Both the position numbers and the translations under genes were made by a program. A stretch of 64,000 nucleotides of DNA from Beroe forskalii (lineage: Eukaryota > Ctenophora > Nuda > Beroida > Beroidae): NCBI GenBank assembly GCA_011033025.1, contig WFMF01000177.1:288089-352088 (forward strand), written 5' to 3'. The stretch's first letter is position 1. Each line of letters begins with the position of its first letter. Below the pieces are notes generated by a model. That model searched no databases. It had not been told where the DNA came from and saw nothing but the letters and a program-made list of their open reading frames with translations. This document shows, piece by piece, positions 22,301-32,329 of this stretch.

Positions 22301-24737
22301 GTACCATTTCATAAAAGTTCCAAAATATAAACAAAAATGGTACCAAAAACCGGAAACAAAAATGGTACCATTTATAAAATCATAAAAATCGCGACCAAAA
22401 AATGGTACCATTTTGAAATGGTGCAAAAAATCAGGAACAAAAAGGTACCATTTGAGAAAAAAATGCCCATTTTTGCACTAAGAATTAAGCCCCCCAAAAC
22501 CCCCTAAAACCCCCCAAAATTAAACCCCCTATTGGCGATTTTCTATATCCACCAAAATTGAGGGGGTTGGCCCCCCCCCAATATTGCTCCTCCATATCTA
22601 TCAAAACTCATTAATGTTAAAGGACAGCTATGTAGGTCACTTAGGAATGAGGATGATTATTTTTTGTTAGATGTCCCTAATGTTCCTAACTATATTCAAA
22701 CTGATAGAGCATTCAGTTTTTCAGCCCCTAATATTTGGAATGGACTTCCTTATGAATTAAGAACATGTAGCATTGTGGAAGATTTTAAAAAGAAACTGAA
22801 GACATACTATTTTCATTTGGCATTTAACTAGGTAACACTGAATGAATAAATTTATGCCAAGTTATTTAAATGCTTTGGAATTCATGCTTAAGTGATTTTG
22901 TTGCATTTTAATGAGTCGCTTTAGATGGCTGGGCTTTTTCTTTATGACATTGCGTCTTTAAGTTAAGACCTATTATAGCTTTAGAGCGATTAATAAGTAT
23001 CTTTTATTTATTTATTTATCTTTTAAATTGAATTGAATTACAGACTATTTGATCGAGTTTTTTCATAGCGATATTGCTATATTACAATACATAGACACGG
23101 GCCTATCGGGACCATTTTGGGATACTTCCCGAGGGATGTATCCGGTTTTAACCCGAGCCCGTAGGGCGAGGGTCTAAACCGATATGAAGTAGGTGCGTCC
23201 GACATTTTTGACACTAGTCTTATCTTAAATTACTTTAGTACTGAATCGTATTTGTATGTACACAGCATGATGAGATGTTAAATTATTGATTTGGTATAAA
23301 GCACAAATTATGAATTCGGTTGGTACCACTTTTTGTTTCATTTAATTTCATGCTTCCTTTCACTTGATTGTGCTACGTAGACGATCGATAAAGTCTTTTT
23401 CTGCTTGATCGATGCTGTACATTTCTAGGATTAAGGAGTTTTATTCCCTTCTCCAATCTCCATACTTACTTACTTAGCCTCACAATTATGGAATACGTGT
23501 GAATAATCATCGGTGGCTCGATAGATCAATCTTGTATTATATTACGTCATCGATTGATAAGTACTGAAAAGCTATTGGAAGGAGAAGAAAGCATCTACCA
23601 AAGTCTAAATACTCAAAATGAATCACTATCAGTGAAGTTGAAGATTCGTTATATAGTGACAAGTGAATGTAAACAAGAGTGTAACAGTCTGAAAGGATGC
23701 TTTTATTTATTTCCATTCGAAAAAATCGACAATTCAGCTTTATTTATTCAATGTCATATACGAGTTGGTACACGCTCATTTCAGTGAGACCGGCTAAGAG
23801 TATTCGTAAGACCCCTCTCGAGTGGTCGTAAGATTTTTCGTAACTTGGCACACTTTACGAGTACACTTACGAGTGAATTCTGACTTACGAACACTGCGTG
23901 AGGGGTCACGGACTCAAAAGCAGTGAATCACGCACACTTACGAAGGGTTCTAGGGAGTACTCGTAAATGTCCAAGAGTACTCGTAAATCAATGCACTTAC
24001 GAACAAGTATCCGAGTTTCATGGACAAAATTTTTGGAGAGCATTCGTAACTACCCAAAAATATCAGGTGACAGTGTTCTTAAGAATACAAAAACGTGTTC
24101 ATCCTATGCACACACCAGCAAGTGCCAGGCTCAAGTGTCACAAGTGTCGAATGGAAATTGGAATGACTATACCAAAGCACAATATACATACACTTCAAAT
24201 AACATTGTCTCACTACTCGAATTTACTCGAATTTAAGTCAAGGCCAGTATGCAACACACAATTCTCTCTCCTTACCGTTATTGGTGGCCCCCGTTTCGTC
24301 AGCCTCCTCCCCCTCACTCATCTCGTCCCCTCCCTCCTCCCCTGCCCCCTCCTCCTCCCCCTCCTCCATCTGTAACAACTCCTTCTCCAGCATGTCAATG
24401 TCTTCCTCGTCATCGTCGTCGTCTTCTTCTGTCCCTGCACCCCCTTCCTCTGTACCCGTCTGATTCTGATCCTGGAGATGTATGAGGGTCAAAAAATACA
24501 ATTATACTGAAATTCGTTATACAGTTATTTGGTGGCGATATGACTTTTCATTTCGCGGCACTTCATAAGTTCATATCTCCGTCCTGATATACAGACTTAT
24601 TCAGCTTGTTCCCCTTTCAATCAATCAAAATATTGACAATGACATTGTCAAATGTTGGCGCCATTTCAACTCACCTCAGTTGTAACATCTGTGCTTTCTG
24701 AAATACCGGGTTGTACCCCTGGGTCTGATGTGTCCAT
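13330..24737 (-). CDS. RAD54L2: RAD54L2/ARIP4-like SNF2-family helicase, N-terminal seven exons
   Basis: Seven exons join in frame with consensus junctions: 24737-24675 (ATG, 21 codons), 24471-24276, 15892-15631, 15400-15160, 14521-14397, 14102-13866 and 13475-13330, with phases agreeing throughout (about 423 residues). The product is a nuclear ATP-dependent chromatin remodeller of the ATRX/ARIP4 branch. Order: acidic N-terminus (DDDDDEEDIDMLEKEL); a basic, coiled-coil-prone segment (RKRKNIRKMLSEDEL); QGRVLVNVNHPPDEPDIF; HQIGGIRFLYDN; Walker A in CILAHTMGLGKTLQ; motif Ia in VVPVNVLQNW; and GYEMFRLL. These match vertebrate RAD54L2 more closely than ATRX. The DEGH box and helicase C domain would follow but are not found down to position 1. 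They may lie beyond the window, past the opposite-strand Kv gene, or the locus may be incomplete. Intron 2 (15893-24275) contains a LINE and other repeats. Confidence 0.88.
16050..16588. repeat. Dispersed repeat R1, left part, split by a LINE
   Basis: This stretch is nearly identical to 49299-49835. Its start is rich in TACGARTACTC motifs. It is continued at 23018-23393; together the two parts equal the uninterrupted 911-bp copy at 49299-50209. Confidence 0.85.
16680..18359 (+). pseudogene. LINE ORF1 (PHD finger plus CCHC zinc knuckles) with one in-frame stop
   Basis: One reading frame runs from 16680 to 18359, broken only by TGA at 16986-16988. The residues around it (FCAR-stop-KYENAIEE...CDICDNMFHACC) show that the stop replaces the second Cys of the first CxxC pair of a PHD-like finger, most simply TGC to TGA. 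A Ser/Thr-Pro repeat (SPTS, four copies) precedes the finger. The C-terminal part carries gag-type knuckles (CFRCQKVGHISTHC, CIYC, CRNC), which would bind element RNA. ORF1 overlaps the start of ORF2 by about 64 bases in another frame. Confidence 0.85.
19079..19201 (+). mobile_element. Short 3'-end retroelement insertion with 13-bp target duplication
   Basis: A 123-bp GC-rich segment ending in TAGTAGTAG sits between two copies of TAAAAGATCAGTG (19066-19078 and 19202-19214). Target-site duplications of this size and a simple 3' repeat tail indicate target-primed insertion of a SINE or a 5'-truncated LINE. The family is not recognised. It interrupts LINE ORF2 between the endonuclease and the RT. 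Confidence 0.8.
21153..22579. mobile_element. TIR element filled with GGTACC minisatellite, inserted in LINE ORF2
   Basis: The ends are inverted repeats, GGGGGGGGGCCAACCCCC, and AATATT flanks both sides (21147-21152 and 22580-22585). The LINE reading frame closes perfectly across the empty site. The interior (about 21340-22450) is an irregular array of roughly 30-40 bp units with AATGGTACCATTT at each centre, so the array is internally palindromic. Next to both ends lies a ~60-bp block (CCCCCCAAAATTAA..CCCCCTATTGG..TATATCCACCA) in direct orientation. There is no coding capacity. Long open frames on both strands are repeat artefacts. Confidence 0.85.
23018..23393. repeat. Dispersed repeat R1, right part, with two hairpins
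   Basis: Nearly identical to 49832-50209. It contains two hairpins: GGATAC-TTCCCGAGGGA-TGTATCC, and, at 23144-23180, GGTTTTAACCC / GGGTCTAAACC around a CGAGCCC-GTA-GGGCGAG core. Confidence 0.85.
23790..24070. repeat. Inverted match to the start of repeat R1
   Basis: Several copies of TACGAGTACTC/GAGTACTCGTAA and TTACGAATG..CTCTCCAAAA occur here in the opposite orientation to those at 16065-16230. The larger R1-containing unit may therefore have had subterminal inverted repeats and have been a DNA transposon. This is an inference; divergence is substantial. Confidence 0.45.
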
Positions 24738-25612
24738 CCCCTAACTATGTAACGGGTAACAGATAGTGAGATAATAATACCAAGAATAGGAATCATCTAT
24801 TTATTTGTGGACAAAAGTAAGATTTGAAAACTTGAATAAGAAACAACCTGCCAAATTATAACCATGATAGCATATTGGATGCAATTTGGCATGCATATTA
24901 GACATTTGTTATTAAAATATTCAATGAAAATTAAAAATGTGTAATGAAAGTTAAGGTCACGACCGATGTAAAAATACATAGATAATTAATAATGACGCTG
25001 TCGCTACATAACATGTGACTGAGATGCGAAATCAAATCATCACTTATTTACTGAAGCTTTAAATTTAGAAAATGAACTCAATTGTGTATTTTGTATACGA
25101 GGTATTGTTTAAAATTTAAACCGCAATCGGCTAAACGTATGATAAATAACCGTCAATTACAGATGATTTAAGAATTATTCCTATTTTGCGTTTATTTATA
25201 GAAACACACTTATATTGTGACGAACATCATTAAAATTTATACAATATTTATTGGTCGGAAGAAACACTGAATTAAATCCACGGCACTTGGTGGAACAGCT
25301 GTGGCAGCAGACACTTAATCATTAGCACCGAATTTACCATGTTGACAAAGCATCATCTTACTTATTAAATAATCACTTAATTCAGGTCCTTTTAAATTGA
25401 TAATAAATTAGTTACAAAAGATATACTAAAGTACTAATAGAATTTTGTTTGAACCTCGAAACTCAAAAATGCTCAACTGGAAAATACTCATGTACCAAAC
25501 TCATTTTTCCAGATTAATCAAACAAAAATTGAATATCCTAGATATCTTCGATAGCAAACAAGATGTGTCTCATTTGACTCCCTCTTGTTTCACCCAAGAC
25601 ACTTGCAGCAGT
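24738..25612. other. Intergenic, 5' of the RAD54L2-like gene
   Basis: AT-rich. It should include the promoter of the minus-strand RAD54L2-like gene and the 3' flank of the minus-strand acyl carrier protein gene. No specific element is recognised. Confidence 0.4.
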
Positions 25613-26032
25613 TCAAGCGAACCGGTAGAGAAGTTTGTGCATGACAATCTCCCAGATGTCCCTGACGGTCTCTATGGTCTCCCTCTCATCGTCAGATATC
25701 CAGGTAACCATGCTCCTCTCCACGTGGTAGCACACCTCCACAATATCCAGACTATCCAGTCCCAGGTCCTTAGCCAGGTCCGCGTCTAGGTGCACCTTCT
25801 CAGGGTCCACCTTGTCGTAGGTTTTCAGCACGTAGATTATCCGGTCCAGGATGGAGTCTGCCGTCCACTCGGCGCCGTGTCGGGACTGCACGTGGGCGGG
25901 GGTTGGTGTGGAGGGTTGCTTGGTGAGGTGGGGGAGGGGCAGTTTGCGGAGTGCGATGGTGCACGCTGGACGGGAGACACGGCACGCTACGGGAACTACT
26001 TTCCGTAACACGTGACGAACTGCTTGAGACAT
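25613..26032 (-). CDS. NDUFAB1: Mitochondrial acyl carrier protein (NDUFAB1-like)
   Basis: A 139-residue intronless frame. Residues 1-50 are Arg/Ala/Ser-rich without acidic residues, a plausible mitochondrial targeting peptide. From about 56 the acyl carrier fold follows: ILDRIIYVLKTYDKVDPEKV, then DLGLDSLDIVEV, whose Ser94 is the phosphopantetheine attachment site. Such proteins carry acyl chains for mitochondrial fatty acid and lipoate synthesis, and also serve as an accessory subunit of complex I and of LYR-protein complexes. Helices after the DSL motif diverge from animal NDUFAB1 (CYHVERSMVTWISDDERETIETV instead of an EFGFEIPD-type segment), but spacing and length are normal. The ATG at 26032 begins the targeting peptide and no earlier in-frame ATG is needed. 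Confidence 0.9.
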   Translation of the reverse strand: MSQAVRHVLRKVVPVACRVSRPACTIALRKLPLPHLTKQPSTPTPAHVQSRHGAEWTADSILDRIIYVLKTYDKVDPEKVHLDADLAKDLGLDSLDIVEVCYHVERSMVTWISDDERETIETVRDIWEIVMHKLLYRFA

Positions 26033-27502
26033 AGCTACTTCCTGGTATGAGGGGAATGTTAGTCAACGTTCAACTATTCAACTGTCAAGAGGTAACAGTA
26101 CTGTCAAGAAGTATAACAATGCATTGGGTGGTAACATTTCACCACAACAGTTTACTGGAAGTCATTAGTTCTGTGTGGTCCACGGGTCCTTTCCGAGAGA
26201 AACTTATTAAGTCAAAAAACTGAAGTCAAAAACTCAAAAGTGTAGTGTAAATTTGCGATAAACTTTTTACTTGAGCCGATTTTTGAATCAAGTTCCGTTT
26301 CTGAATGGACCCCCAGGTTTCTTACAGTTGTTAAGATGTGGATACAGTAAAGAATGGATCATTGGATTGTACTTCAGAGTAATAGCTGAAAAAATGCTAC
26401 TGAATATTGGTAAGCTGTGTACAGTATGTATCAGTTTCTTTGGGTTCAAGTTATTTTGTCAAAGACCTTTTATATTAAACTAGAAGTAAACAATTGGTTA
26501 GTTGATCAATTGGTAACTTCCATAAGGTTTTATAAGCTTCTATTTCTAGGAATTAATTCTATCCAATGCTTTCCCTTATTTCATTTTTACAAAGAATAAC
26601 TTATTCAGGATCTTATCTTTCTGTAGCAATTTTTAGAAATCTGTTTATTAGTTTTTAAAATATTGCACACTGCTTATTATAGATTTGAAACTTAACTGCG
26701 GTGTATAAATTTCCCTTATTATAATTAATATTTTTATTACAATTATATAATAGTTGGATGAACTTTGCTATTGAAATACAGGTTCTATGAACATGACCTC
26801 GTTGAACCGGTATCTTATTGTTTACATATCCTTTTCATAGATTGCATTCATATTAGCCAATGATCCACCTGATAATATCATTACCTGCACTGGCAACAAT
26901 ACAAAATTATTGGACGAGGCGAAGCCGAGTGCAATAAATTTATTAGCGTCATGACCATTTGCCATGTTCTAAGTGTATTAGCCAATGTGAGGAGTACAAT
27001 ACTAAAAATTAATGCACGCCTACCTACAAGTACCCTCAAATTTGGCTAATATAATTACCTGCCCTGACTCAATGGTTGCGATGAAAAGAATCAGTTATAT
27101 CTTTATATCAAGGTTAATTATATTAAGGTTAATTTGATGTAAATAATGAGATACCAGTGTGAAGGATGAGAAAGCAGCGGCGCCAATTACCTGAAATTCC
27201 GTATAACTATTGTCTGATGAAGCTGATCTACTACAATTCCATGTGGGCCGTGGGGGCCTCACCCAGGAAATCATAAGGGTAATTAGTAATTAGAGACCTG
27301 TTTCAGCTCTATTATTATACACACTCCTTTCTCACCAGTTCAGTTGATTATCATATTCTAAATTTTCAATGGCAACTGTGCTAATGGCGACAACTCACTG
27401 TATGTTTATCTACTTCTCTTATGCTTTTCTGAGAGAATGATTGTCATTTATACTATCATTTACTAGGCCCAGTAAGTTACAGAAGTACGGAGTTACTGCG
27501 CA
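26033..27502. other. Intergenic region
   Basis: AT-rich, with short spurious frames only. It contains one CGAGGC-core hairpin, listed separately. Confidence 0.5.
26902..26944. repeat. CGAGGC-core hairpin
   Basis: AAATTATTG and CAATAAATTT form imperfectly complementary arms around GACGAGGCGAAGCCGAGTG. The core is shared with hairpins near 44.0 and 55.1 kb but the arms are not. Confidence 0.75.
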
Positions 27503-28728
27503 ATGATTGTTTTCACCCAGCGCTTCCCAGTTCCCATCCAAGGAGTTGCTATCCTGGTCACTTTAGTCCTGTGCACTTTGACTTCATTTCTCCTTAACAC
27601 CATAGTCTTCTTCTTCAGCCTCAAGAAAACCTCTGTTGCTGGCTTCATGTTTTGTGTGCTATCCGTTGTGGACGTCATCAACTCGTCTTTTATTTTTTTC
27701 ATGGTCTTCTACTATGCAGCATATCTTGACCCTGATGACATGCCAAATGGTATGAAATGTGTTGATTACAAGGATTACCCACTTAATTGCTTTATCATGC
27801 CAGCAAGAACCAATCATTTAGTTCTGGCGGTACTCTCCTGGATTTTCAATTCAGCCGAGATAATAACATCCGGAATGATGACAGTCGTGAGATATCTTCA
27901 AATCAAAAATCCCTTCCATAGGATAGCCAGAAAAAAGTTGCTCTATGTCTTAGTGTACTGTTTAGCCTCACTATTGTCCAGTACACAGTGGTTTTCTCTA
28001 CATCCACCGCCGTTTTCATAGCTCCAATGTATACTTCACTGTTAACCTTTCAAAAGGACCTCCAAATGCTTGCCACGATATCAACTTGCAACTGGTTGCC
28101 TATTCTAGTTCAAATTGTTGCCGTGATAACAACAATACTAACCATAACTTATCTTCTCCGACCAAATGACGTTCTTAATGACAAGGACAAAAGACAACAT
28201 CAGTGCACTAAAAAGATTCTGTTGACAAACGCCAGCACGCTATTTGTTTTGCTAGCTAGTGTGATTATGCTGACAACTGCAAAGTCTGGAATTGGTGAAA
28301 TGTATCTCACTAAATCACACAGCTTTGGGTGGGCTATGTTTGCAATGAATATTCTCATACCTGCCATTTCAGCTGCCTGCAATCCAATCATCTTTGTTTT
28401 TCTGTCTCCTAAATGTCAAGACTACATCCGGGAGATACTTGGGTTCAGGACCACAAATAAAAGATCGGCATCCTTAGCAGAAAAAAGAGTTAGAGACTCG
28501 AAGTCTCTAGAGAAGACGGTAACAGCCAAAGATCTAGTTGCAAAGAAGATGGTTACAGAGGCAGAGCCAGTAGCAAAGAAGACGGTTACAGACCCAGTGC
28601 CAGAAGCAAAGAAGTCGGTTACAGACGCAGAGCCAGTAGCAAAGAAGACGGTTACAGACACAGGGAGAAAAACAGACTGTAAACCCAATGAGGAGGCATT
28701 TCAGGAAGATCTGATAACAGCAATATGA
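27503..28728 (+). pseudogene. Rhodopsin-class GPCR, interrupted by one apparent frameshift
   Basis: Two frames, 27503-28021 and 27988-28728, together make one seven-helix receptor of roughly 405 residues with no intron. TM1 (VAILVTLVLCTLTSFLLN) holds the conserved Asn. TM3 ends in VVRYLQI, a variant of DRY without the Asp. TM4 is whole only if the frame changes by one base near 27950-27970: past that point the downstream frame reads SLTIVQYTVVFSTSTAVFIAP. TM7 has CNPIIFVFL (NPxxY variant). The cytoplasmic tail contains about five 13-residue repeats of the type EPVAKKTVTD. Whether this is a real pseudogene or a one-base assembly error cannot be decided here; the rest of the gene is intact, which favours an error. 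The ligand cannot be inferred. Confidence 0.75.
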
Positions 28729-29728
28729 TCACGAGGGTCAAACGTATTCTTGATGTATGATATCCGTTAATACGAGGCAAGTTCCAAGACTGAGCAGTTC
28801 AGAATTGGCAAAAGCAACTACAAGAAAATGCATCCTTTTATGTTGAAACAACACTGAAAAACTGTGTTTTTTCAAGAATTTTGGACTCTGCACACTATAA
28901 TATTGACGATATCAATATCATAGTCTCCACAGCGGCACATTAACAATTAACTAATCAAATACCTAAGTAATTAATGTGATCAAAAGGTGACGCTCACTTA
29001 TACATGAAAAATTGTATTTCAATGAGCTTAGAAGTTTACACCAAGCTCCAACAAGAATTGCGCCTGCGGGCTTAATTCTTCAATTCTTGTTTGTTGGATG
29101 TACCCGTATGCAGGCGCTTAATTTCCCTCCCTGGCGGTGCTTGATGTAACCTTAGCATCATTCTACAACAGGCACTCCTAGTAGGAGTATAAATATTGCG
29201 CCAATGCTGCGCGCGACCACCGAGAACATGCATTGGCACGTGCCATTCTTACGTACCATTCTTACGTACCAAGTTGTTGTTATCAGTTCGTTGTAGATTT
29301 CGTGCCATTTCGTTGAATTGGTTTATGTTTCGCATCAGATTGTGTAACCGTTTGTTCACGCGCTGTATTTTCTTGACTGTTGATATCACTTTACTGTTAA
29401 TGTCACTTTTCATCTGATCTTTAAAATTTCAAATTTCATGCTTTCTGTTTCAATGCTGTCACTCGTTCCGAAAAGAATCATTCGTTTTCACAAATCACAT
29501 CTACCCACCGTATTTTTTGAACTTAGTCGAATTCAGTATACAGTTGAATAGTGATACAGTTTGGTACTAAAACTAATACAGAACCGAGGCCTTGTCATCT
29601 TATCCCTTAATCCATAGCCCAACTCACTCCTAAGATTTTAAGTCAAGAATTCTTCAAAAGCCCTTCAATTTAGAATTTTAGAGAATTTGAGCATTTTCCA
29701 CGGATGGACCAAGTCAGACTTTAGTTTT
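28729..29728. other. Intergenic region with a CGCCTGC hairpin
   Basis: Contains the hairpin element near 29046-29134 (listed separately). A 73-codon frame at 29196-29417 has no recognisable feature. Confidence 0.45.
29046..29134 (-). repeat. GGGAGGG-AAGCGCCTGC hairpin element, copy 1
   Basis: On the minus strand it reads GGGAGGGAAATTAAGCGCCTGCATACGGG, in two blocks, followed by a loop and GCAGGCGCAATTCTTG. CGCCTGC and GCAGGCG form the stem. The same ends occur at 52554-52633 with a different loop. Confidence 0.7.
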
Positions 29729-31540
29729 GACAACCAACAGCCAATGATTATAAAATTCGTGATTTTGTGATAAGATTTGTGATAAGGGGACGGACGGAAG
29801 GACGGACGAAGGGACGGACGGAGGGAGGGACATTTTCGCGACTGATATTATAAAGGAGCAATCCGGGCACTTTTGACTTTTCAGAAATTACAGTAGTTCT
29901 ATTGCAAATCTGGACCTGATATACACATATCCCTATTCTCACCTTCCCAAACCATGATCTCTGCCAACCCTCTCATTTGCCTTTTTGTATTCACAAAAAG
30001 GCCAATGGGGAGGGAAAAAATTACGTTTGCAGCTGACTATGATGATACTTGCTATTGATTAAGATAATACTTATTATTGATTATGATCAGAATTGTGATA
30101 CTTATTATATTGTACAGCAATCTGGAATTTTGAACTGATGGTGCAAACTACCAAGCAACCTAAGCTGATAATGATAAACTTGGATAGTAAAATTTTTTAC
30201 CTTATAAAACGAGGATTCAGGATTTAATACAGAACTACAGAGTACAGGGGAATTTTTCATACCCAACTCACACAGCACACTGAAGAGAAATGACATATAA
30301 ATACATGATGTATACATAATTGTTTATACATCTATGATATTATATTATATCATATTATGTGCATGTTGGGACCGTTTATTTTGTACACGTCATACAGAAT
30401 ACAATATTATGTATTGAGAGGAATTGTAGCTGAAACCAGAAAGGGAGGCGAGTAAATCTACGTAAGTAAATGAGATCAAAAAACTAAGTCTTAAAAAGCA
30501 AAGCACCGAGAGTCCGAGAAACACAAAGTGACAGTAAGTAACGCGCCGAAGGATCACTGTGTGAACTCACCTATTAAAATGAGGTGTATCAAGTTAATTC
30601 GACAATCATAGAAACCGAAAGTGACTACTTTTGTTCCATTAGATTAAGTGGTTCTTTTGAACAAGACACCTGATACCTATACCAAATGTTAAGGGAAAAT
30701 AAAAGCAAAAGTAGGGCTGATTTCATCAAAACTCAGCTTAAAATAAAATGCATTAAAATGCATTTTAAGACACTAAGGGATTTGAAACTATTGCACCGAA
30801 AATATTCAGAAAATTCAAAGATGATATCCTTTTCTTATCATCGGGTTTCTATGCTCCTCAGCTGTTTCTTCTTAATCTTCTTCAACTTCTTAGTGTTCGT
30901 TATCTGTAAAAGGAAGATATTTTTCAAAAATTTCAATATAGAAACCCGAAAGTCACAGAACTATTATAATATTGCAATTGCAGTACATTAATATGCTATA
31001 CGGTACTTTTTACGATGATAACGTAGTAATTGAAAGAGTATCGCAGCACAGTATCATTTCCTGGACCTAACAGCTTTATAGGTTACAAACCGTCTGAACG
31101 ATTTCAGCTTTCTTGGAATTTTCCTCTCTTCTCCTCTTATTTTCAGCAATTCTTTCCTGTTTAGCCTGGGGGACACACTGGTGTTAGGGGCTTATACAAG
31201 ATACAATCTCTTCAGCAGTGGACAACAATAGCATGAGAAGCGTTAGGTTGGTGAAAGTTGTTTAAATGATGATTTGATACTATGATAGAGATATAAGTTT
31301 TAAACCCCAATAGTTGATGATAGTCAGATTGGAGAAATTTATAAGTAGTAAGTTGTCAGCACTCACTGCGATCTCGAGTCCTCTTTCCGATTTAATCTGA
31401 TCAGCGATTTCCTTGATATTATTTTTCTGTTTCTTGAGTTGCATCTTCCTTTCGAAGGAGGACTTAGCTGATTTATCATCCCCAAGAGCCGAGAATCTGA
31501 AGATCGGTAGTTATGTACCTATATATCTATATATGATGGG
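29729..31540. repeat. Direct segmental duplication, copy 1 (carries CCDC86-like gene)
   Basis: From TGACAACCAACAGCCAATGATTATAAA onward this segment matches 34766-36058 joined to 39943-40415 with few differences. The copies are about 5 kb apart with the M13 peptidase gene between them. The start includes a small GGACGGAC tandem (29790-29830). Confidence 0.9.
29968..30014 (-). repeat. CCTCCCCATTGGCCTTTTTGT hairpin, copy 1
   Basis: A hairpin with arms GCCTTTTTGT and ACAAAAAGGC extended by ATTTG/CCAAT and CCTCTC/GGGGAGG. The same palindrome occurs at 35003-35047, inside the duplication, and, in inverted orientation and otherwise unrelated surroundings, at 51646-51697. Confidence 0.75.
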
Positions 31541-31825
31541 TTTATGAAGTTATTACAGTACATTCTTCATCAAACTCTGGGATGGTAAACAAATTATGAG
31601 ATTTAACGACACTTTTCATCGTTACTGTATAGTGTATAAATGTCACAACATAATTTAGAACTCGAAATAGGTACCATTTCACGACCATTTAACCGTTTTC
31701 AACCACTGATATCCAAGTTGGAAAGGTGATCCGTATATCACAAAATATCATAGATATTGCTACCTGCAGTCTTTCTTTTGCTTCCATACTCGACCAGATA
31801 CAGGTTTATCACTGTGCTTTACCAT
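30838..31825 (-). CDS. CCDC86: CCDC86/Cgr1-like nucleolar protein
   Basis: Four exons join in frame: 31825-31764 (ATG), 31496-31367, 31165-31091 and 30903-30838 (TGA), giving 110 residues. SGRVWKQKKDCRFSALGDDK, then KSSFERKMQLKKQ, then RREENSKKAEIVQ, then NTKKLKKIKKKQLRSIE follow the order and spacing of CCDC86 and yeast Cgr1, small very basic, helical nucleolar proteins needed for processing of the large-subunit pre-rRNA. Yeast Cgr1 is about as long (120 residues). Introns have GT-AG ends and phases agree; the third donor (GTTTGT) is weak. The protein ends IETR where relatives continue IEKRDT, so the C-terminus is slightly short. A second copy lies downstream of the M13 gene. Confidence 0.88.
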
Positions 31826-32329
31826 CCCTATACCTCAATGTCAGAACACATTATATGAACTTAACATAAGATGTCAAAACAACAAGGTATTTAGAGCTTC
31901 TACCTGGGTTTCACATATGAATGGACATGCTCCTAATTCCTATCTAAGCATTTATAATCAATAAGAATGTTGGCAATGAACTAATAATCTATATTATAAT
32001 TCGAATTCAGAGATCACAATGCAGCATTGATTATCAGCTTCATCATAGTTATCAAAAATTATAAAATGTTTTTGATTTAAAATCTGAGAAAAAAACAAAT
32101 TAATTTGTATTACCAGTGACCAGCACACATGAATAATTGGGAATACTCATAAAATTGAGGAGTACCTAAGTTGTAAGTATTTTATTTAATGATATAATCT
32201 AACAAGATATCATAATGAAATATCCCAATATACCCTAAAATTCACCTTATTCAAAACATACAGAATAATGCTCTACATATTAGGGATATCTGTATAATGA
32301 TCTACATTTAGCTTAACAGGTACACAACA

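Larger units (their letters stand above)
18296..22831 (+). pseudogene. LINE ORF2 (endonuclease and reverse transcriptase), broken by two insertions
   Basis: The endonuclease part (18296-19078) shows NSRSLCNK, ITETWL, YRPG, GDFNIH, TLDLVI and SDHSM. The reverse transcriptase part (19215-21152) shows NYRPISNLPFLSKILEKVV, LDLSAAFDTINH, GVPQGSILGP, YADDTQLY and LNTDKTKALVI. The last part (22586-22831) supplies a typical LINE C-terminus (APPYLSKLI, FSAPNIWNGLP) ending in TAG. Removing the first insertion with one copy of its 13-base duplication (136 bases) restores the frame exactly. Removing the second joins CINNI to APPYL in frame. No other break is visible, so both insertions are probably recent. 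Confidence 0.88.
16589..23017 (+). mobile_element. CR1/L2-group LINE, near full length, inserted in repeat R1
   Basis: A two-ORF non-LTR retrotransposon. ORF1 (16680-18359) has a PHD-like finger and zinc knuckles. ORF2 has an apurinic endonuclease and a reverse transcriptase. The 3' end is a short (TTTA)n tail, usual for this group. Comparison with the empty copy of R1 at 49.8 kb (CTCATTTACCATATCTTTTAAATTG) places the ends near 16589 and 23017. Two later insertions, 19079-19201 and 21153-22579, interrupt ORF2, and ORF1 has one nonsense codon, so this copy is dead. Without the insertions it is about 4.8 kb long. It lies opposite in orientation to the host RAD54L2-like gene. Confidence 0.88.

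Noticed and set aside
30686-30991. 101-codon plus-strand frame and its duplicate at 35715-36020
   Set aside because: They lie opposite the spliced CCDC86-like exons and include intron sequence; conservation reflects the duplication.
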